A stretch of 64,000 nt of DNA from Scatosoma sp045613545 (GCA_045613545.1 JAZLBD010000009.1:62001-126000); one strand, 5' to 3'; positions 8,235 to 16,752 are shown, numbered from the stretch's first letter. Made by a program: numbers and translations. Notes: generated from the letters alone by a model not told the origin.

Positions 8235-9251
8235 ATGCGAATCATTCGAGGCGCAACGACGATTGAAAAAGACGATCCTCGCTCTATCCAACATGGAACG
8301 AAAGAACTGCTCGACGAACTTTTTTCAAAAAACCGCTTAGAAACAAACGTCGTGCGAGGGATCGTGTTTTCTTTGACGAGCGATATTCATTCTTTTTCGC
8401 CCGCAAAATCAGCGAGAATAGCGGGATACGATACAATTCCTCTTTTTTCCACGCTTGAACCGGATATACGTGGCGGATTACCACTGTGTATTCGTGTGAT
8501 GGTTTTCACCGATCTACAAGGGGAAAACGACCCCATCAAACATATTTACTTAAAAGGAGCTACTATTTTGAGAAAAGATATCGCCGAACCTCTTAACATC
8601 GCGCTTGACGGTCCCGCCGGAAGCGGAAAAAGTACGATTGCAAAAGCGCTTGCAAAGGACTATAACATTTTGTATTTGGACACCGGCGCGATGTATCGCG
8701 CTTGTGCCCTTGTTGCGCTTCGCATGGGGATCGACCCTAAAAACCGCGAACAAGTAGAAGCGATAGCCGATGATTTTAATATACGTGTGGAATATAAGGA
8801 GGGGGCGCAACATACTTTCTTAGGCGAAGAGGACGTTTCGGAAACGATTCGTCAAAACGAAGTTTCCCTCGTCGCTTCCAGTATTTCCGCGCATCCGATC
8901 GTCAGAGAAAAAATGGTTGAAATGCAACGAAAAATCGCAAAGAGTATGTCTTGCGTGTTGGACGGGCGAGATATTGGCTCGACCGTTTTACCGAACGCTA
9001 ATTTTAAGTTTTTTGTCACCGCAGACAGTAAAGTACGCGCAAACCGTCGCTATTTAGAGTTGTTGGCGCGTGGGCAAGAGGCGGATTTGGAGAAAATTCA
9101 CGAAGAAATCATACTTCGGGATAAGCAAGATACCGAACGGGAATTTTCTCCGCTTAAAATGGCGGACGACGCGGTTTTGGTGGATACCTCCGCAATGTCG
9201 ATCGAGGAGGTCGTCGCAACGATAAAAACGCATATTCAAGAGAAAATATAA
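8235..9251 (+). CDS. cmk: Fusion of AroH-type chorismate mutase and cytidylate kinase
   Basis: 338 residues, two enzymes in one chain. Residues 1-115 match the AroH trimeric chorismate mutase: RGATT with Arg5, the FSPAKSAR helix, Glu75, then GGLPLCIRVM with Arg87, and HIYL with Tyr105; these correspond to the known active-site Arg7, Glu78, Arg90 and Tyr108 of the Bacillus enzyme, while the usual Cys75 is Ser72 here. Residues about 120-338 are CMP kinase: GPAGSGKST (126-134), DTGAMYR, DGRDIGS and the C-terminal lid. No stop codon or frameshift lies between the parts, and the join LRKDIAEPLNIALDG is short. GGAGGGG precedes ATG 8235. First gene of an operon with plsC and ispH-S1. Confidence 0.93.
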   Translation: MRIIRGATTIEKDDPRSIQHGTKELLDELFSKNRLETNVVRGIVFSLTSDIHSFSPAKSARIAGYDTIPLFSTLEPDIRGGLPLCIRVMVFTDLQGENDPIKHIYLKGATILRKDIAEPLNIALDGPAGSGKSTIAKALAKDYNILYLDTGAMYRACALVALRMGIDPKNREQVEAIADDFNIRVEYKEGAQHTFLGEEDVSETIRQNEVSLVASSISAHPIVREKMVEMQRKIAKSMSCVLDGRDIGSTVLPNANFKFFVTADSKVRANRRYLELLARGQEADLEKIHEEIILRDKQDTEREFSPLKMADDAVLVDTSAMSIEEVVATIKTHIQEKI

Positions 9252-9267
9252 AGGCTAAAAGTTAGTT

Positions 9268-9957
9268 ATGAAGAAAGAAAAGATAAAAAAAGCATATTCG
9301 GTGACCGTACCCGCAAATAAAAAAGGCAGGCATATTATGCCACTTTTGAATGTCTTACGGGTGATTGTCGTACCGTTTTTATGGCTCGCCTTTCCCTTCC
9401 GTTTCTACGGGAATAGAAAGATAAAGGACGGCGCTTGCGTGTACATTTGTAACCATTATCGCTTGAGCGATGTAATGTATCCTGCAGTCACGACTTGGGA
9501 AGGAATCCATTTTGTCGCAAAAAAATCGCTTGCAAAAAGCAAATTCTTGAATTTCTTTTGCCGTAGGGTAAAAGTGCTTTACGTCAATCGCGACGGAAAC
9601 GATGCGAGAGGTCTTATTGACGGGTTGAAATGCCTCAAAAACGGCGAAAAAATCTCGCTATTCCCCGAGGGTACGCGCAATAAAACGAGCGACGAATTGC
9701 AACCGTTCAAGTCTGGCGCTTCGATTTTTGCAATCAAAGCGCGCGTTCCGGTTGTGCCTATTATGATTTATAAACGGCCGAAACCTTTCCGCTTAAACCA
9801 CGTCTTGATCGGCGAGCCGTTCGAGCTTTCGGAATTTTACGAAAAAAAATTAGACGCGGAAATCGTCGAACAAGCGGATCAACGTTTGATTGACGTAATG
9901 CAACGGCTTCGCGACGACCACACGGAATTTTTACGCTTAAAAAAGAAGAGGGGCTAA
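9268..9957 (+). CDS. plsC: 1-acyl-sn-glycerol-3-phosphate acyltransferase
   Basis: 229 residues. Makes phosphatidic acid from lysophosphatidic acid at the cytoplasmic membrane. The acyltransferase motifs are present: NHYRLSD (HX4D catalytic block, about residue 67), the later LYVNRDG, and FPEGTRN (about 130) for phosphate binding. A hydrophobic segment near residue 30-45 probably anchors it. The place between cmk and ispH/rpsA is a common Firmicute arrangement. Only one base separates its stop codon from the ATG of the next gene. Confidence 0.92.
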   Translation: MKKEKIKKAYSVTVPANKKGRHIMPLLNVLRVIVVPFLWLAFPFRFYGNRKIKDGACVYICNHYRLSDVMYPAVTTWEGIHFVAKKSLAKSKFLNFFCRRVKVLYVNRDGNDARGLIDGLKCLKNGEKISLFPEGTRNKTSDELQPFKSGASIFAIKARVPVVPIMIYKRPKPFRLNHVLIGEPFELSEFYEKKLDAEIVEQADQRLIDVMQRLRDDHTEFLRLKKKRG

Positions 9958-9958
9958 G

Positions 9959-12022
9959 ATGGACGTAATCGTGTCCAAACAGGGCGGATTTTGTAAAGGG
10001 GTAAAAAATGCCGTCGATACCGCGATGAATATTCCGCCCGAAAACGTATATATTTACGGCGAAATTATCCATAATAAAGACATCGTCGAGTTGATACAAA
10101 GGCGTGGAATCCAAACGGTGGAGGGCTTGAATACCGTTCCAAACGGGGCAAAACTCATTATTCGCTCGCACGGCGCTTCGCCTAGCGTGTTTGAAGAATG
10201 TAAAAGCCGAGGGGTGGAAGTCATTGATTGTACTTGCAGTTTTGTTGCCAGCACGCAAAAGATCGTCAAAGAGTATTATGAAAAGGGTTATCAAATCGTG
10301 ATTATCGGCGATCCCACCCATCCCGAGGTGCAGGGGATCAACTGTTGGTGCGATAATAGCGCGTGGTTTTTTTTGTCGGAAAAGGATGATTTTTCGGTTT
10401 TACCCGACAAAAAGACCTGCGTAGTCGCGCAAACGACCTTTTCAAAGGAAAAATTTGAAAAAATAATTAAAAATCTTAAGTATAATCGGACGAAAACAGT
10501 TGAAGTTTTTAGAACAATTTGTTATACTACTATAGGGCGTCAAAATGAAGCGGAAGAAATTTCTCGCAAATGCGATGCAATGCTTGTAATAGGCGGTTTG
10601 AATAGTAGTAATACAAACAAGCTTTACGAGATTTGCAAGGAGCACTGCACAAGCGTATTTCGAATGCAAAATTCTGACGATCTCGACTATAAAAAAATAG
10701 TAAAATATAAAAAGGTAGGTATAGTGACGGGTGCAAGCACTCCGAACTGGCAAACACAGGAGGTTCTCTTAAAAATGGCAGCAAATGAAGCAAAAGAATT
10801 AACGATGGAAGAAGTCGTTAATGGTATGGACGAACAACAAAAGTTCAAGAAAGGTCAATTGATTCAAGCAACGGTATCCGCGGCAAACGACAACGGCGTT
10901 GCAGTTTTGTTCGGTACGGCAAAGAAAGAAATCGAAGTATCGAAAGATGAATTAGATTGCGAAACGTACGACAAGAACGCTTATAGCGTCGGCGACGAAA
11001 TCGAACTTATGGTTGTTGCCCTTAATCCGGTTAAATTTTCCCAAAAACAAATCAAGCAACTCAAAGAAGAAGAAGCTATGCTCGAAGACGTTAAGGCTGG
11101 CAAAGAATTCAGCGTTGTTTGTACCGGTTTCAATAAGGGAGGTTTGACGGCTCAACTTGGCACGTACACCGTGTTTGTTCCCGCAAGAGAAATCCGTTCT
11201 GGATATGTGAAAGAATTAGATAAATACGTCGGCAAAAAACTTCGCTTAAAGCTTATCGAAATCAAGACGGAAAGAAGAAAGGAAATCATCGCATCGCAAC
11301 GCGTTATCATTGAGGAAGAAAAAGCGGCAAGAGACGCCGCAAGAGCTGCAAAAGAAGCAGAATTCTTCGCAAACATTCACGTGAACGACGTGGTAGAAGG
11401 TAGAGTAGATAGAATGACCGCGTTCGGCGCATTCGTTTCCGTAAACGGATTTGACTGTCTTGCGCACATCTCCGACTTGTCTTGGACGGGTGTTAAATCC
11501 GTTTCCGAAGTTCTTGAAATCGGACAAAAATATCAATTCAAAGTTTTGAAGATCGACGAAGAGGCTAAGAAAGTTTCTATCGGCTATAAACAACTTCAAC
11601 CCCAACCTTGGGATCTCGTTGCTGAAAAATATGTCGAAGGCGACGTTATTCACGGTAAAGTGGTAAGAATCGTTCCTTTCGGCGCATTCGTAGAAGTGGA
11701 AAAAGGAATTGACGGTCTCGTTCACATTTCTCAAATTACGCACGAATTCTTGGAAAACCCGACCACCGTATTGACGATCGGTCAAGAAATTGACGCGAAA
11801 ATTTTGAAGTTGGATCCTGCTGAAAAGAAGATGACTCTTTCGATTAAAGCTTTGGAACCGAAGCCCGAAAACCTTGAAAGAAAGCCTAAGGCTAAGGAAG
11901 AAGGCGAAACGAAAGAAAAAGTAAGAAAGCCTCGTAAGGATAAACCCGCAGACGAGTTTACCGAATGGAGCGACGTGGAAGATACCGGCGTCTCCATTGC
12001 AGATCTTTTGAAAAATTCCTAA
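9959..12022 (+). CDS. ispH: Fusion of IspH (HMBPP reductase) and ribosomal protein S1
   Basis: 687 residues. Residues 1-275 are the [4Fe-4S] enzyme that makes IPP and DMAPP in the last step of the MEP pathway: cluster cysteines in GGFCKGVKNA, DCTCSFV and RTICYTTIGRQ, and the ASTPNW motif. Residues about 290-640 hold four S1 RNA-binding domains (two divergent, then two typical ones with VNDVVEGRVDRMTAFGAFV and EGDVIHGKVVRIVPFGAFV), followed by a Lys/Glu-rich tail. The fusion is known in clostridia. A stretch of about 10440-10760 is more AT-rich than its surroundings and holds an internal promoter-like sequence. An AGGAGG (10758-10763) precedes in-frame ATG 10775, so S1 may also be made alone. 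Confidence 0.94.
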   Translation: MDVIVSKQGGFCKGVKNAVDTAMNIPPENVYIYGEIIHNKDIVELIQRRGIQTVEGLNTVPNGAKLIIRSHGASPSVFEECKSRGVEVIDCTCSFVASTQKIVKEYYEKGYQIVIIGDPTHPEVQGINCWCDNSAWFFLSEKDDFSVLPDKKTCVVAQTTFSKEKFEKIIKNLKYNRTKTVEVFRTICYTTIGRQNEAEEISRKCDAMLVIGGLNSSNTNKLYEICKEHCTSVFRMQNSDDLDYKKIVKYKKVGIVTGASTPNWQTQEVLLKMAANEAKELTMEEVVNGMDEQQKFKKGQLIQATVSAANDNGVAVLFGTAKKEIEVSKDELDCETYDKNAYSVGDEIELMVVALNPVKFSQKQIKQLKEEEAMLEDVKAGKEFSVVCTGFNKGGLTAQLGTYTVFVPAREIRSGYVKELDKYVGKKLRLKLIEIKTERRKEIIASQRVIIEEEKAARDAARAAKEAEFFANIHVNDVVEGRVDRMTAFGAFVSVNGFDCLAHISDLSWTGVKSVSEVLEIGQKYQFKVLKIDEEAKKVSIGYKQLQPQPWDLVAEKYVEGDVIHGKVVRIVPFGAFVEVEKGIDGLVHISQITHEFLENPTTVLTIGQEIDAKILKLDPAEKKMTLSIKALEPKPENLERKPKAKEEGETKEKVRKPRKDKPADEFTEWSDVEDTGVSIADLLKNS
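10500..10528 (+). promoter_or_regulatory. Candidate internal promoter for the S1 part of ispH-S1
   Basis: Inside ispH: TTGAAG (10500-10505), 17 bases, TATACT (10523-10528) with extended TGT before it. It lies about 250 bases before the internal AGGAGG/ATG at 10758-10777. Confidence 0.5.
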
Positions 12023-12041
12023 TCTTCTATAAAAGAAGATT
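12021..12041 (+). other. Small hairpin before the ispH-S1 terminator
   Basis: An 8-bp stem, AATCTTCT with AGAAGATT, directly follows and partly overlaps the stop codon. It may stabilise the 3' end of the transcript. Confidence 0.5.
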
Positions 12042-12042
12042 C

Positions 12043-12073
12043 AAAATCCCCACGTTTTCACGTGGGGATTTTT
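12043..12073 (+). terminator. Intrinsic terminator of the aroH-cmk/plsC/ispH-S1 operon
   Basis: A 12-bp stem (12043-12054 with 12061-12072, core ATCCCCACG / CGTGGGGAT) with loop TTTTCA and a T run. Confidence 0.93.
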
Positions 12074-12100
12074 GTTTGTACTTCCTTGAAATGTACAACT

Positions 12101-12268
12101 ATGCTGCTTGAACGGGCGAGGGCGGAATATTCCAAAGGTCAGCAGTTAATACGGCAATGGAACGCCGAAATCGTCGAATATGAACGGATGAAAGCGTATA
12201 TGATGCATATAATTTCTTGGTTCGTTCTATTTGGGACAGGGAGGGAATATAATAAACTAAATGTTTGA
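12101..12268 (+). CDS. Possible small protein ahead of spoIIIAA (uncertain)
   Basis: A 55-codon frame starting at ATG 12101 (MLLERARAEYSKGQQL...) with a predicted amphipathic, charged first half and a hydrophobic IISWFVLFG segment. Its stop codon overlaps the start of spoIIIAA by 8 bases. It has no clear ribosome binding site of its own and I recognise no family. In its favour, spoIIIAA's nearest Shine-Dalgarno (AGGGAGGG, 12238-12244) is 16 bases from the spoIIIAA ATG, so spoIIIAA may depend on coupled translation. It may equally be leader RNA carrying the sporulation promoter. Confidence 0.2.
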   Translation: MLLERARAEYSKGQQLIRQWNAEIVEYERMKAYMMHIISWFVLFGTGREYNKLNV

Positions 12269-13115
12269 TTTCTTTCCGCAAGAACTGCAAAGAGCGCTTG
12301 AAAAAATCCCCGTTTCTAAGCTATATGAAATTCGACTTCGCGCAGGGTTTCCCGTGCGAGTGAACTATCAAGGAACGTACGCTTATCTTTCAGCGAGTGG
12401 AATCACGAAGTATAAGGAAAACGCCTTAAAAACGTCTATGGAAGAAATTGAAGAGATTGTTTATCGGGCGGGTAAGTTTTCCGTTTACGCCGTAGAAGAA
12501 GAGATAAAACGCGGATTTATTACGGCGACGGGTGGTATACGAATCGGTTTATCCGGCGAATTCGTCTATGAAAAGGGCGTTCCGCTTACCATTCGCAATA
12601 TTTCTTCCCTTTGTATTCGAATACCGCACGATATTTCGGGTTGTAGCGACCAGATTTACGAAAAGTGTATGTATCGGGATTTTCAAAGCCTCATCATCAT
12701 GTCGCCACCGGGACAAGGTAAAACGACGATTTTACGCGATTTAGCAAGGCGTATGAGCGAAGAATCGAAAAAGAATATTCTCATTTGCGACGAGCGAGGA
12801 GAAATCGGTAGAATCGGCGTGGGAGAAACTTGCGACGTCATCTCGTTTGCGGACAAGAAAACGGCATTTGAGGTGGGGATTCGGACGATGCGACCAGATA
12901 TTATGATCACGGACGAGTTGACCGCTGACGATTATCAAGCGATTCAAAGGGCGAAAGAAAGCGGTGTGATGGTAATTGCCTCGGCGCATTATTATCAAAA
13001 TGAAAAGCCACCGTTTTTCGGTCTTTTTGATTGGTACGTTTTACTCGATTCCATAAAAATAGGGGAGATCAAAGAGATCTATGACAGAAATTATAAAAAG
13101 GTATGTCTAACATAA
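12261..13115 (+). CDS. spoIIIAA: Stage III sporulation protein AA (ATPase)
   Basis: 284 residues, a secretion-type (GspE/TadA-like) ATPase made in the mother cell. It powers or gates the SpoIIIA-SpoIIQ channel joining mother cell and forespore. The Walker A motif SPPGQGKTT is at about residue 148, followed by the acidic Walker B region ICDERGEIG and a later MRPDIMITDEL. An in-frame stop directly before ATG 12261 fixes the start, although the nearest Shine-Dalgarno is 16 bases away. First gene of a complete eight-gene operon. Confidence 0.95.
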   Translation: MFDFFPQELQRALEKIPVSKLYEIRLRAGFPVRVNYQGTYAYLSASGITKYKENALKTSMEEIEEIVYRAGKFSVYAVEEEIKRGFITATGGIRIGLSGEFVYEKGVPLTIRNISSLCIRIPHDISGCSDQIYEKCMYRDFQSLIIMSPPGQGKTTILRDLARRMSEESKKNILICDERGEIGRIGVGETCDVISFADKKTAFEVGIRTMRPDIMITDELTADDYQAIQRAKESGVMVIASAHYYQNEKPPFFGLFDWYVLLDSIKIGEIKEIYDRNYKKVCLT

Positions 13116-13116
13116 T

Positions 13117-13599
13117 ATGGCGAAATTATTGATAGGGATCTGCATCGTAGCCTTTACGACCTTTTGCGGGCATCAACTTGCTAGAAAATATCGAGAACGG
13201 AAGAACTTCTTTTTAGACTTTGAACGATTTAACGACGCTTTTTTGAATGAAATATCCTATTATAAACGACCGATTGAAATTTTTCTTTCGGATAGGAAAT
13301 TTTCTTCTTCTTTTAGGGACTGGCTCATAGAATATACGAACGGTTTGAAAGCGGAGGAACGAGCGCCTGTTTTTATCGAATTTTCCTTTTTGAAAGAGGA
13401 GGAAAAAGCGTTTATAAACGAGTATTTTTCAATGCTTGGTCGAGGAGACAGTCTTTCTCAAAAAGGGTATTTTTCCTCGGTAAAAGGAAGAATTGAAGGA
13501 ATCAAACAAAAAAGCGTGGATGAGAACAAACGATACGGGGATCTCTATCTAAAGCTTGGTTTTTTATTTGGACTTGCCTTGTTGATTTTAATCGTGTAA
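13117..13599 (+). CDS. spoIIIAB: Stage III sporulation protein AB
   Basis: 160 residues with hydrophobic segments at both ends (LLIGICIVAFTTFCGHQL and the C-terminal LGFLFGLALLILIV) around a charged helical middle. The layout resembles GspF-like subunits of type II secretion and matches SpoIIIAB in length and operon position. One base separates it from spoIIIAA. Sequence conservation in this subunit is low, so position carries much of the call. Confidence 0.9.
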   Translation: MAKLLIGICIVAFTTFCGHQLARKYRERKNFFLDFERFNDAFLNEISYYKRPIEIFLSDRKFSSSFRDWLIEYTNGLKAEERAPVFIEFSFLKEEEKAFINEYFSMLGRGDSLSQKGYFSSVKGRIEGIKQKSVDENKRYGDLYLKLGFLFGLALLILIV

Positions 13600-13609
13600 G
13601 GATCGGCGT

Positions 13610-13807
13610 ATGGATATTGCAATCTTATTCAAAATAGCGGGACTCGGTATCATCGTGACCGTCATATGTCAAATATTAAAAAAGTCGGATCGTGACGATA
13701 TTGCAACCATCGTTGCGATTTTGGGGCTCGTAATCGCTCTTACGTTCGTCGTGGGAATGATCGGCGACCTATTTACGAAAATTCGAGATATTTTCGGACT
13801 AAGTTAG
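13610..13807 (+). CDS. spoIIIAC: Stage III sporulation protein AC
   Basis: 65 residues with two membrane segments (IAGLGIIVTVICQIL and VAILGLVIALTFVVGMIGDLF) joined by the conserved short basic/acidic loop KKSDRDDIAT. This is the normal size and pattern of SpoIIIAC. A component of the mother cell-forespore channel complex. Confidence 0.94.
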   Translation: MDIAILFKIAGLGIIVTVICQILKKSDRDDIATIVAILGLVIALTFVVGMIGDLFTKIRDIFGLS

Positions 13808-13815
13808 GAGGGAAA

Positions 13816-14208
13816 ATGGAGCTTTTTCGTATTATCGGCGTTGGGGTCGTCACGGCAATAACGAGTATGCTCTTGCGCGCCACGAAACCCGAATTATCCT
13901 TTGCCGTCGTCGTTTCCGGCGTGATTATCATCCTCTTATTCTTGCTCGACTTACTCAAAACTTCCGTTGGCGCGCTCCAATCAATAGCCTCCGTTACGGG
14001 AATTGAAAACGGAATGATCAAAATTTTGCTAAAAATGATCGGGGTCGGTTATTTGGCGGAGTTTGGCGCAGGGATATTGCGTGATTTTGGGTCGGAACAG
14101 TTGTCGGACAAGATTATTTTAGCTGGAAAATTAACCGTTTTAGTACTTTCGATTCCTATTATTGAAAGCGTTTTAGAAGTTTTTTCACAGTTCGTATCCT
14201 TGCTATGA
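13816..14208 (+). CDS. spoIIIAD: Stage III sporulation protein AD
   Basis: 130 residues, mostly membrane-embedded, with the conserved opening ELFRIIGVGVVTAI, a central VTGIENGMIKILLKMIGVGYLAEF and a hydrophobic end. It is a paralogue in style of SpoIIIAC. GGAGGG lies before ATG 13816. Its end overlaps spoIIIAE by 4 bases (ATGA), so translation is coupled. Confidence 0.95.
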   Translation: MELFRIIGVGVVTAITSMLLRATKPELSFAVVVSGVIIILLFLLDLLKTSVGALQSIASVTGIENGMIKILLKMIGVGYLAEFGAGILRDFGSEQLSDKIILAGKLTVLVLSIPIIESVLEVFSQFVSLL

Positions 14209-15374
14209 TTTATCGTTTGAGAAATTGTTTTGTGTTGATTTTACTCGTATTTCTTTTGCCGTTGAATTGCGTTTTGGTAAAGGCGGAATCAAGCGAGGGA
14301 GAGGCGGCTGTCGGCGAGAGCGTCACCGATCTTATCGAGGAATTGGATTTAAGTAATTTAGAGGAATATATCGCGTCCTTAAAGAACTTTTCAAACGAAA
14401 ACTTGCTCGATCGACTGTTGCGCTATATGAAAGGGGAAGGCTTTTCTTTCGACGGCTTTTTCAAAGGACTGTTTTCTACGCTATTTGAAAACGTAAAGTC
14501 GCTTATTCCAGCTTTTTCGTGCATTATAGCGATCGCGTTGCTATGCGGGATTCTATCGTCGATCAAGAGCAATTTCATCGGTAATTCCACGGCAGATTTA
14601 CTCTTTTTGTTGTCATTTTTATCCACGCTCATACCCGTGCTTTCCATCGTTTACGAATGTTTTACCCGTTCGCAAAATAGCGTTTTAGAAATGCATAAAC
14701 AAATGGAAATCATATTCCCGTTATTGCTTACGTTAATGGTGGCGAGCGGTGGAAACGTATCGGTTGCCATTTATCGTCCCGCTGTGGCGTTTTTAAGTGC
14801 GACGATCGTACGGATCATTGCAAAAATCGTCTTTCCGATCGCCTTGATTGTTATCGCTTTTTCCATTGCGGGGAATTTATCCGAGGAAATTCGCATAAAA
14901 AAGTTCGGTGGTTTTTTTAAGAGTATGAACAAGTGGATCATCGGGGTAAGCGTCTCGGTATACGGAATGTTTTTTACCGTTCAAGGTCTGACGGCGTCGA
15001 GCTACGATGGCATTGCCAGACGCGCCACGAAATACGCGTTAGGAACAGGAGTTCCCATCGTTGGGGGATTTTTGTCAGGCGGATTCGATCTTGCAATGGC
15101 AGGGAGCATTCTCATTAAAAACTCGCTGGGGCTTTTGGGGATTTTTATGATGATTGCCGTACTTTTTGAACCGCTCGTTCTTTTAATATCCGCGAATTTG
15201 CTCCTCCGATTGACGGCTGCGATCACCGAGCCGATCGGGGATAAAAGAATTTCGACTTTCTTATCGGAAACAGCGGACAACTTGAATTATTGTATGGCGG
15301 GACTACTTTTCGTCGGGTTTTTATATTTCATTACCATCGTTTTGGTGCTTTGTTCGGGCGAGGTATTATTATGA
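14205..15374 (+). CDS. spoIIIAE: Stage III sporulation protein AE
   Basis: 389 residues. The N-terminus looks like a signal peptide (FVLILLVFLLPLNCVLVKAES), followed by an amphipathic stretch and six or more membrane segments, including the conserved GIARRATKYALGTGVPIVGGFLSGGFD. This is the large permease-like subunit of the SpoIIIA complex and of normal length. It overlaps its neighbours by ATGA-type overlaps on both sides. Confidence 0.95.
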   Translation: MIYRLRNCFVLILLVFLLPLNCVLVKAESSEGEAAVGESVTDLIEELDLSNLEEYIASLKNFSNENLLDRLLRYMKGEGFSFDGFFKGLFSTLFENVKSLIPAFSCIIAIALLCGILSSIKSNFIGNSTADLLFLLSFLSTLIPVLSIVYECFTRSQNSVLEMHKQMEIIFPLLLTLMVASGGNVSVAIYRPAVAFLSATIVRIIAKIVFPIALIVIAFSIAGNLSEEIRIKKFGGFFKSMNKWIIGVSVSVYGMFFTVQGLTASSYDGIARRATKYALGTGVPIVGGFLSGGFDLAMAGSILIKNSLGLLGIFMMIAVLFEPLVLLISANLLLRLTAAITEPIGDKRISTFLSETADNLNYCMAGLLFVGFLYFITIVLVLCSGEVLL

Positions 15375-15853
15375 ACGAATATTTGCTTTCGATAATGGGG
15401 ATCGTACTCGTCTCTTCCGTTTTGACTGTGATTATGCCGTCGGGAAAAATGGCGACGGTAGTAAAGAGCGGAGCAAGACTGAGCGTACTTCTCGTGGTCG
15501 TAGCGCCACTTTTTGGATTCTTGACTTCCCGCGATTGGGAAACGTCGGATTATTTTTCAAACTTTTACGAGGAAAGTGTCATAATGACGGACAAAGAGTT
15601 CATAGATTATTCCAGATACGAAAGAATTAAGGAAGCGGAGATAGCCGTAGAAAAGGATATTCAAGAAAAATATTCGCTTACACTGAGCGTAAAAATCGAA
15701 TGGGCAGAAGAAGAGGAAAAGATACGAATCCTCACCATAACGATGTTCGCGTTTGAGAGGTTGGACGAAAAGGAAGAAGTGCGTTTAATAAACTACGTAC
15801 GAGAAACGTACGGTTGCGAAGGGGTGATAGTGTACGATGAAACAACGGGGTAA
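15371..15853 (+). CDS. spoIIIAF: Stage III sporulation protein AF
   Basis: 160 residues: two membrane segments at the N-terminus (SIMGIVLVSSVLTVIMP and VLLVVVAPLFGFL) and a soluble C-terminal domain rich in Glu and Lys, the ring-building-like domain of SpoIIIAF. ATG 15371 overlaps the stop of spoIIIAE (ATGA). The reading frame is open further upstream, but only this start fits the family and the coupling. Confidence 0.92.
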   Translation: MNEYLLSIMGIVLVSSVLTVIMPSGKMATVVKSGARLSVLLVVVAPLFGFLTSRDWETSDYFSNFYEESVIMTDKEFIDYSRYERIKEAEIAVEKDIQEKYSLTLSVKIEWAEEEEKIRILTITMFAFERLDEKEEVRLINYVRETYGCEGVIVYDETTG

Positions 15854-16190
15854 AAAGGCTTACGATTGGAAGAGTTTTTTAGTCGTTTCCGTCTTTGCGA
15901 TCGCTTTGCTTTTTTCCGTTCGAGAAATCTTTTTCACAGAAGAGAAGGTAAAAACGACTTCTATAAACAAAACGGAAAAAGAAACGGCGCTGGAAGAATT
16001 GCTCTCGCAAATCGACGGCGTAGGAAGAGTAAGCGTAATGATTTACGAGGACGAAGAGGGGGTAAAAGGGGTGGTGGTCGTTTGCTCCGGCGCGAAAGAT
16101 ATTCGGGTGAATAGCTCGATTCGCGAGGCTGTTTCAATGGCGCTTGGAACGGAAGAAAAATACGTTCGAATTTATGAAATGAAAAACTAA
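15837..16190 (+). CDS. spoIIIAG: Stage III sporulation protein AG
   Basis: 117 residues: a basic N-terminus, one membrane segment (SFLVVSVFAIALLFSV) and a soluble domain with the conserved EELLSQIDGVGRVSVMI and AVSMALG segments found in the SpoIIIAG ring-building domain. It is shorter than the Bacillus protein (about 229) because the linker is reduced. It overlaps spoIIIAF by 17 bases. Confidence 0.92.
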   Translation: MKQRGKKAYDWKSFLVVSVFAIALLFSVREIFFTEEKVKTTSINKTEKETALEELLSQIDGVGRVSVMIYEDEEGVKGVVVVCSGAKDIRVNSSIREAVSMALGTEEKYVRIYEMKN

Positions 16191-16208
16191 AAAAGGAGAT
16201 ATAAAAAT

Positions 16209-16694
16209 ATGTCAAACAAAAAGAAGATTGTAGTAATGTCAGCGCTCGTATTATTGCTCGCCGTCACCGCGGTGTTCAATTTCGTTTTCGCCGGGGCAAC
16301 GACGGCTACGCAGACGAGCGGAGAAGTGGTTGCGAACTATTTCGCAACGTATAGGGAAGAACGTACGAATACGAGAAGCGAAGAGCTTTTGCAACTCGAT
16401 AGCGTTATTGCTCTTTACGAGGAGGGAGACGAACGCTTTGAAGAAGCGACGCAAATGAAACTTGAAATCGTTTCCGCTATGGAAAAAGAGCTCGTCCTCG
16501 AAACGATGATCAAGTCGCTCGGTTTTTCCGACGTAGTCGTGACGGTTTCCAGCGATACGAACAACGTCAATGTGTTTATCAATACCGAAGAATTGACTTA
16601 CGACACGGCGCTTGCTATCTATACGATGATGCAAAACGAACTTGGAATGAACGCGGAGAACGTCAGAATCGTCCCCGTTTATTCGGAAAGTTAA
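16209..16694 (+). CDS. spoIIIAH: Stage III sporulation protein AH
   Basis: 161 residues: an N-terminal anchor (VVMSALVLLLAVTAVFNFVFAG) and an extracellular YscJ/FliF-like domain ending in YTMMQNELGMNAENVRIVPV. It pairs with SpoIIQ of the forespore across the intermembrane space. AAAGGAGAT precedes ATG 16209. Last gene of the operon; no strong terminator follows before the next promoter. Confidence 0.94.
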   Translation: MSNKKKIVVMSALVLLLAVTAVFNFVFAGATTATQTSGEVVANYFATYREERTNTRSEELLQLDSVIALYEEGDERFEEATQMKLEIVSAMEKELVLETMIKSLGFSDVVVTVSSDTNNVNVFINTEELTYDTALAIYTMMQNELGMNAENVRIVPVYSES

Positions 16695-16723
16695 AAAAAT
16701 ACGACGTATTTGCCTCAAAATAG

Positions 16724-16752
16724 TAGAAATATTCAAAAAAATATGTTATAAT
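16724..16752 (+). promoter_or_regulatory. Promoter of the asp23-nusB operon
   Basis: Extended -10 TGTTATAAT (TATAAT at 16747-16752) with a weaker -35 TAGAAA (16724-16729) at 17 bases. It separates vegetative housekeeping genes from the sporulation operon upstream. Confidence 0.75.
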
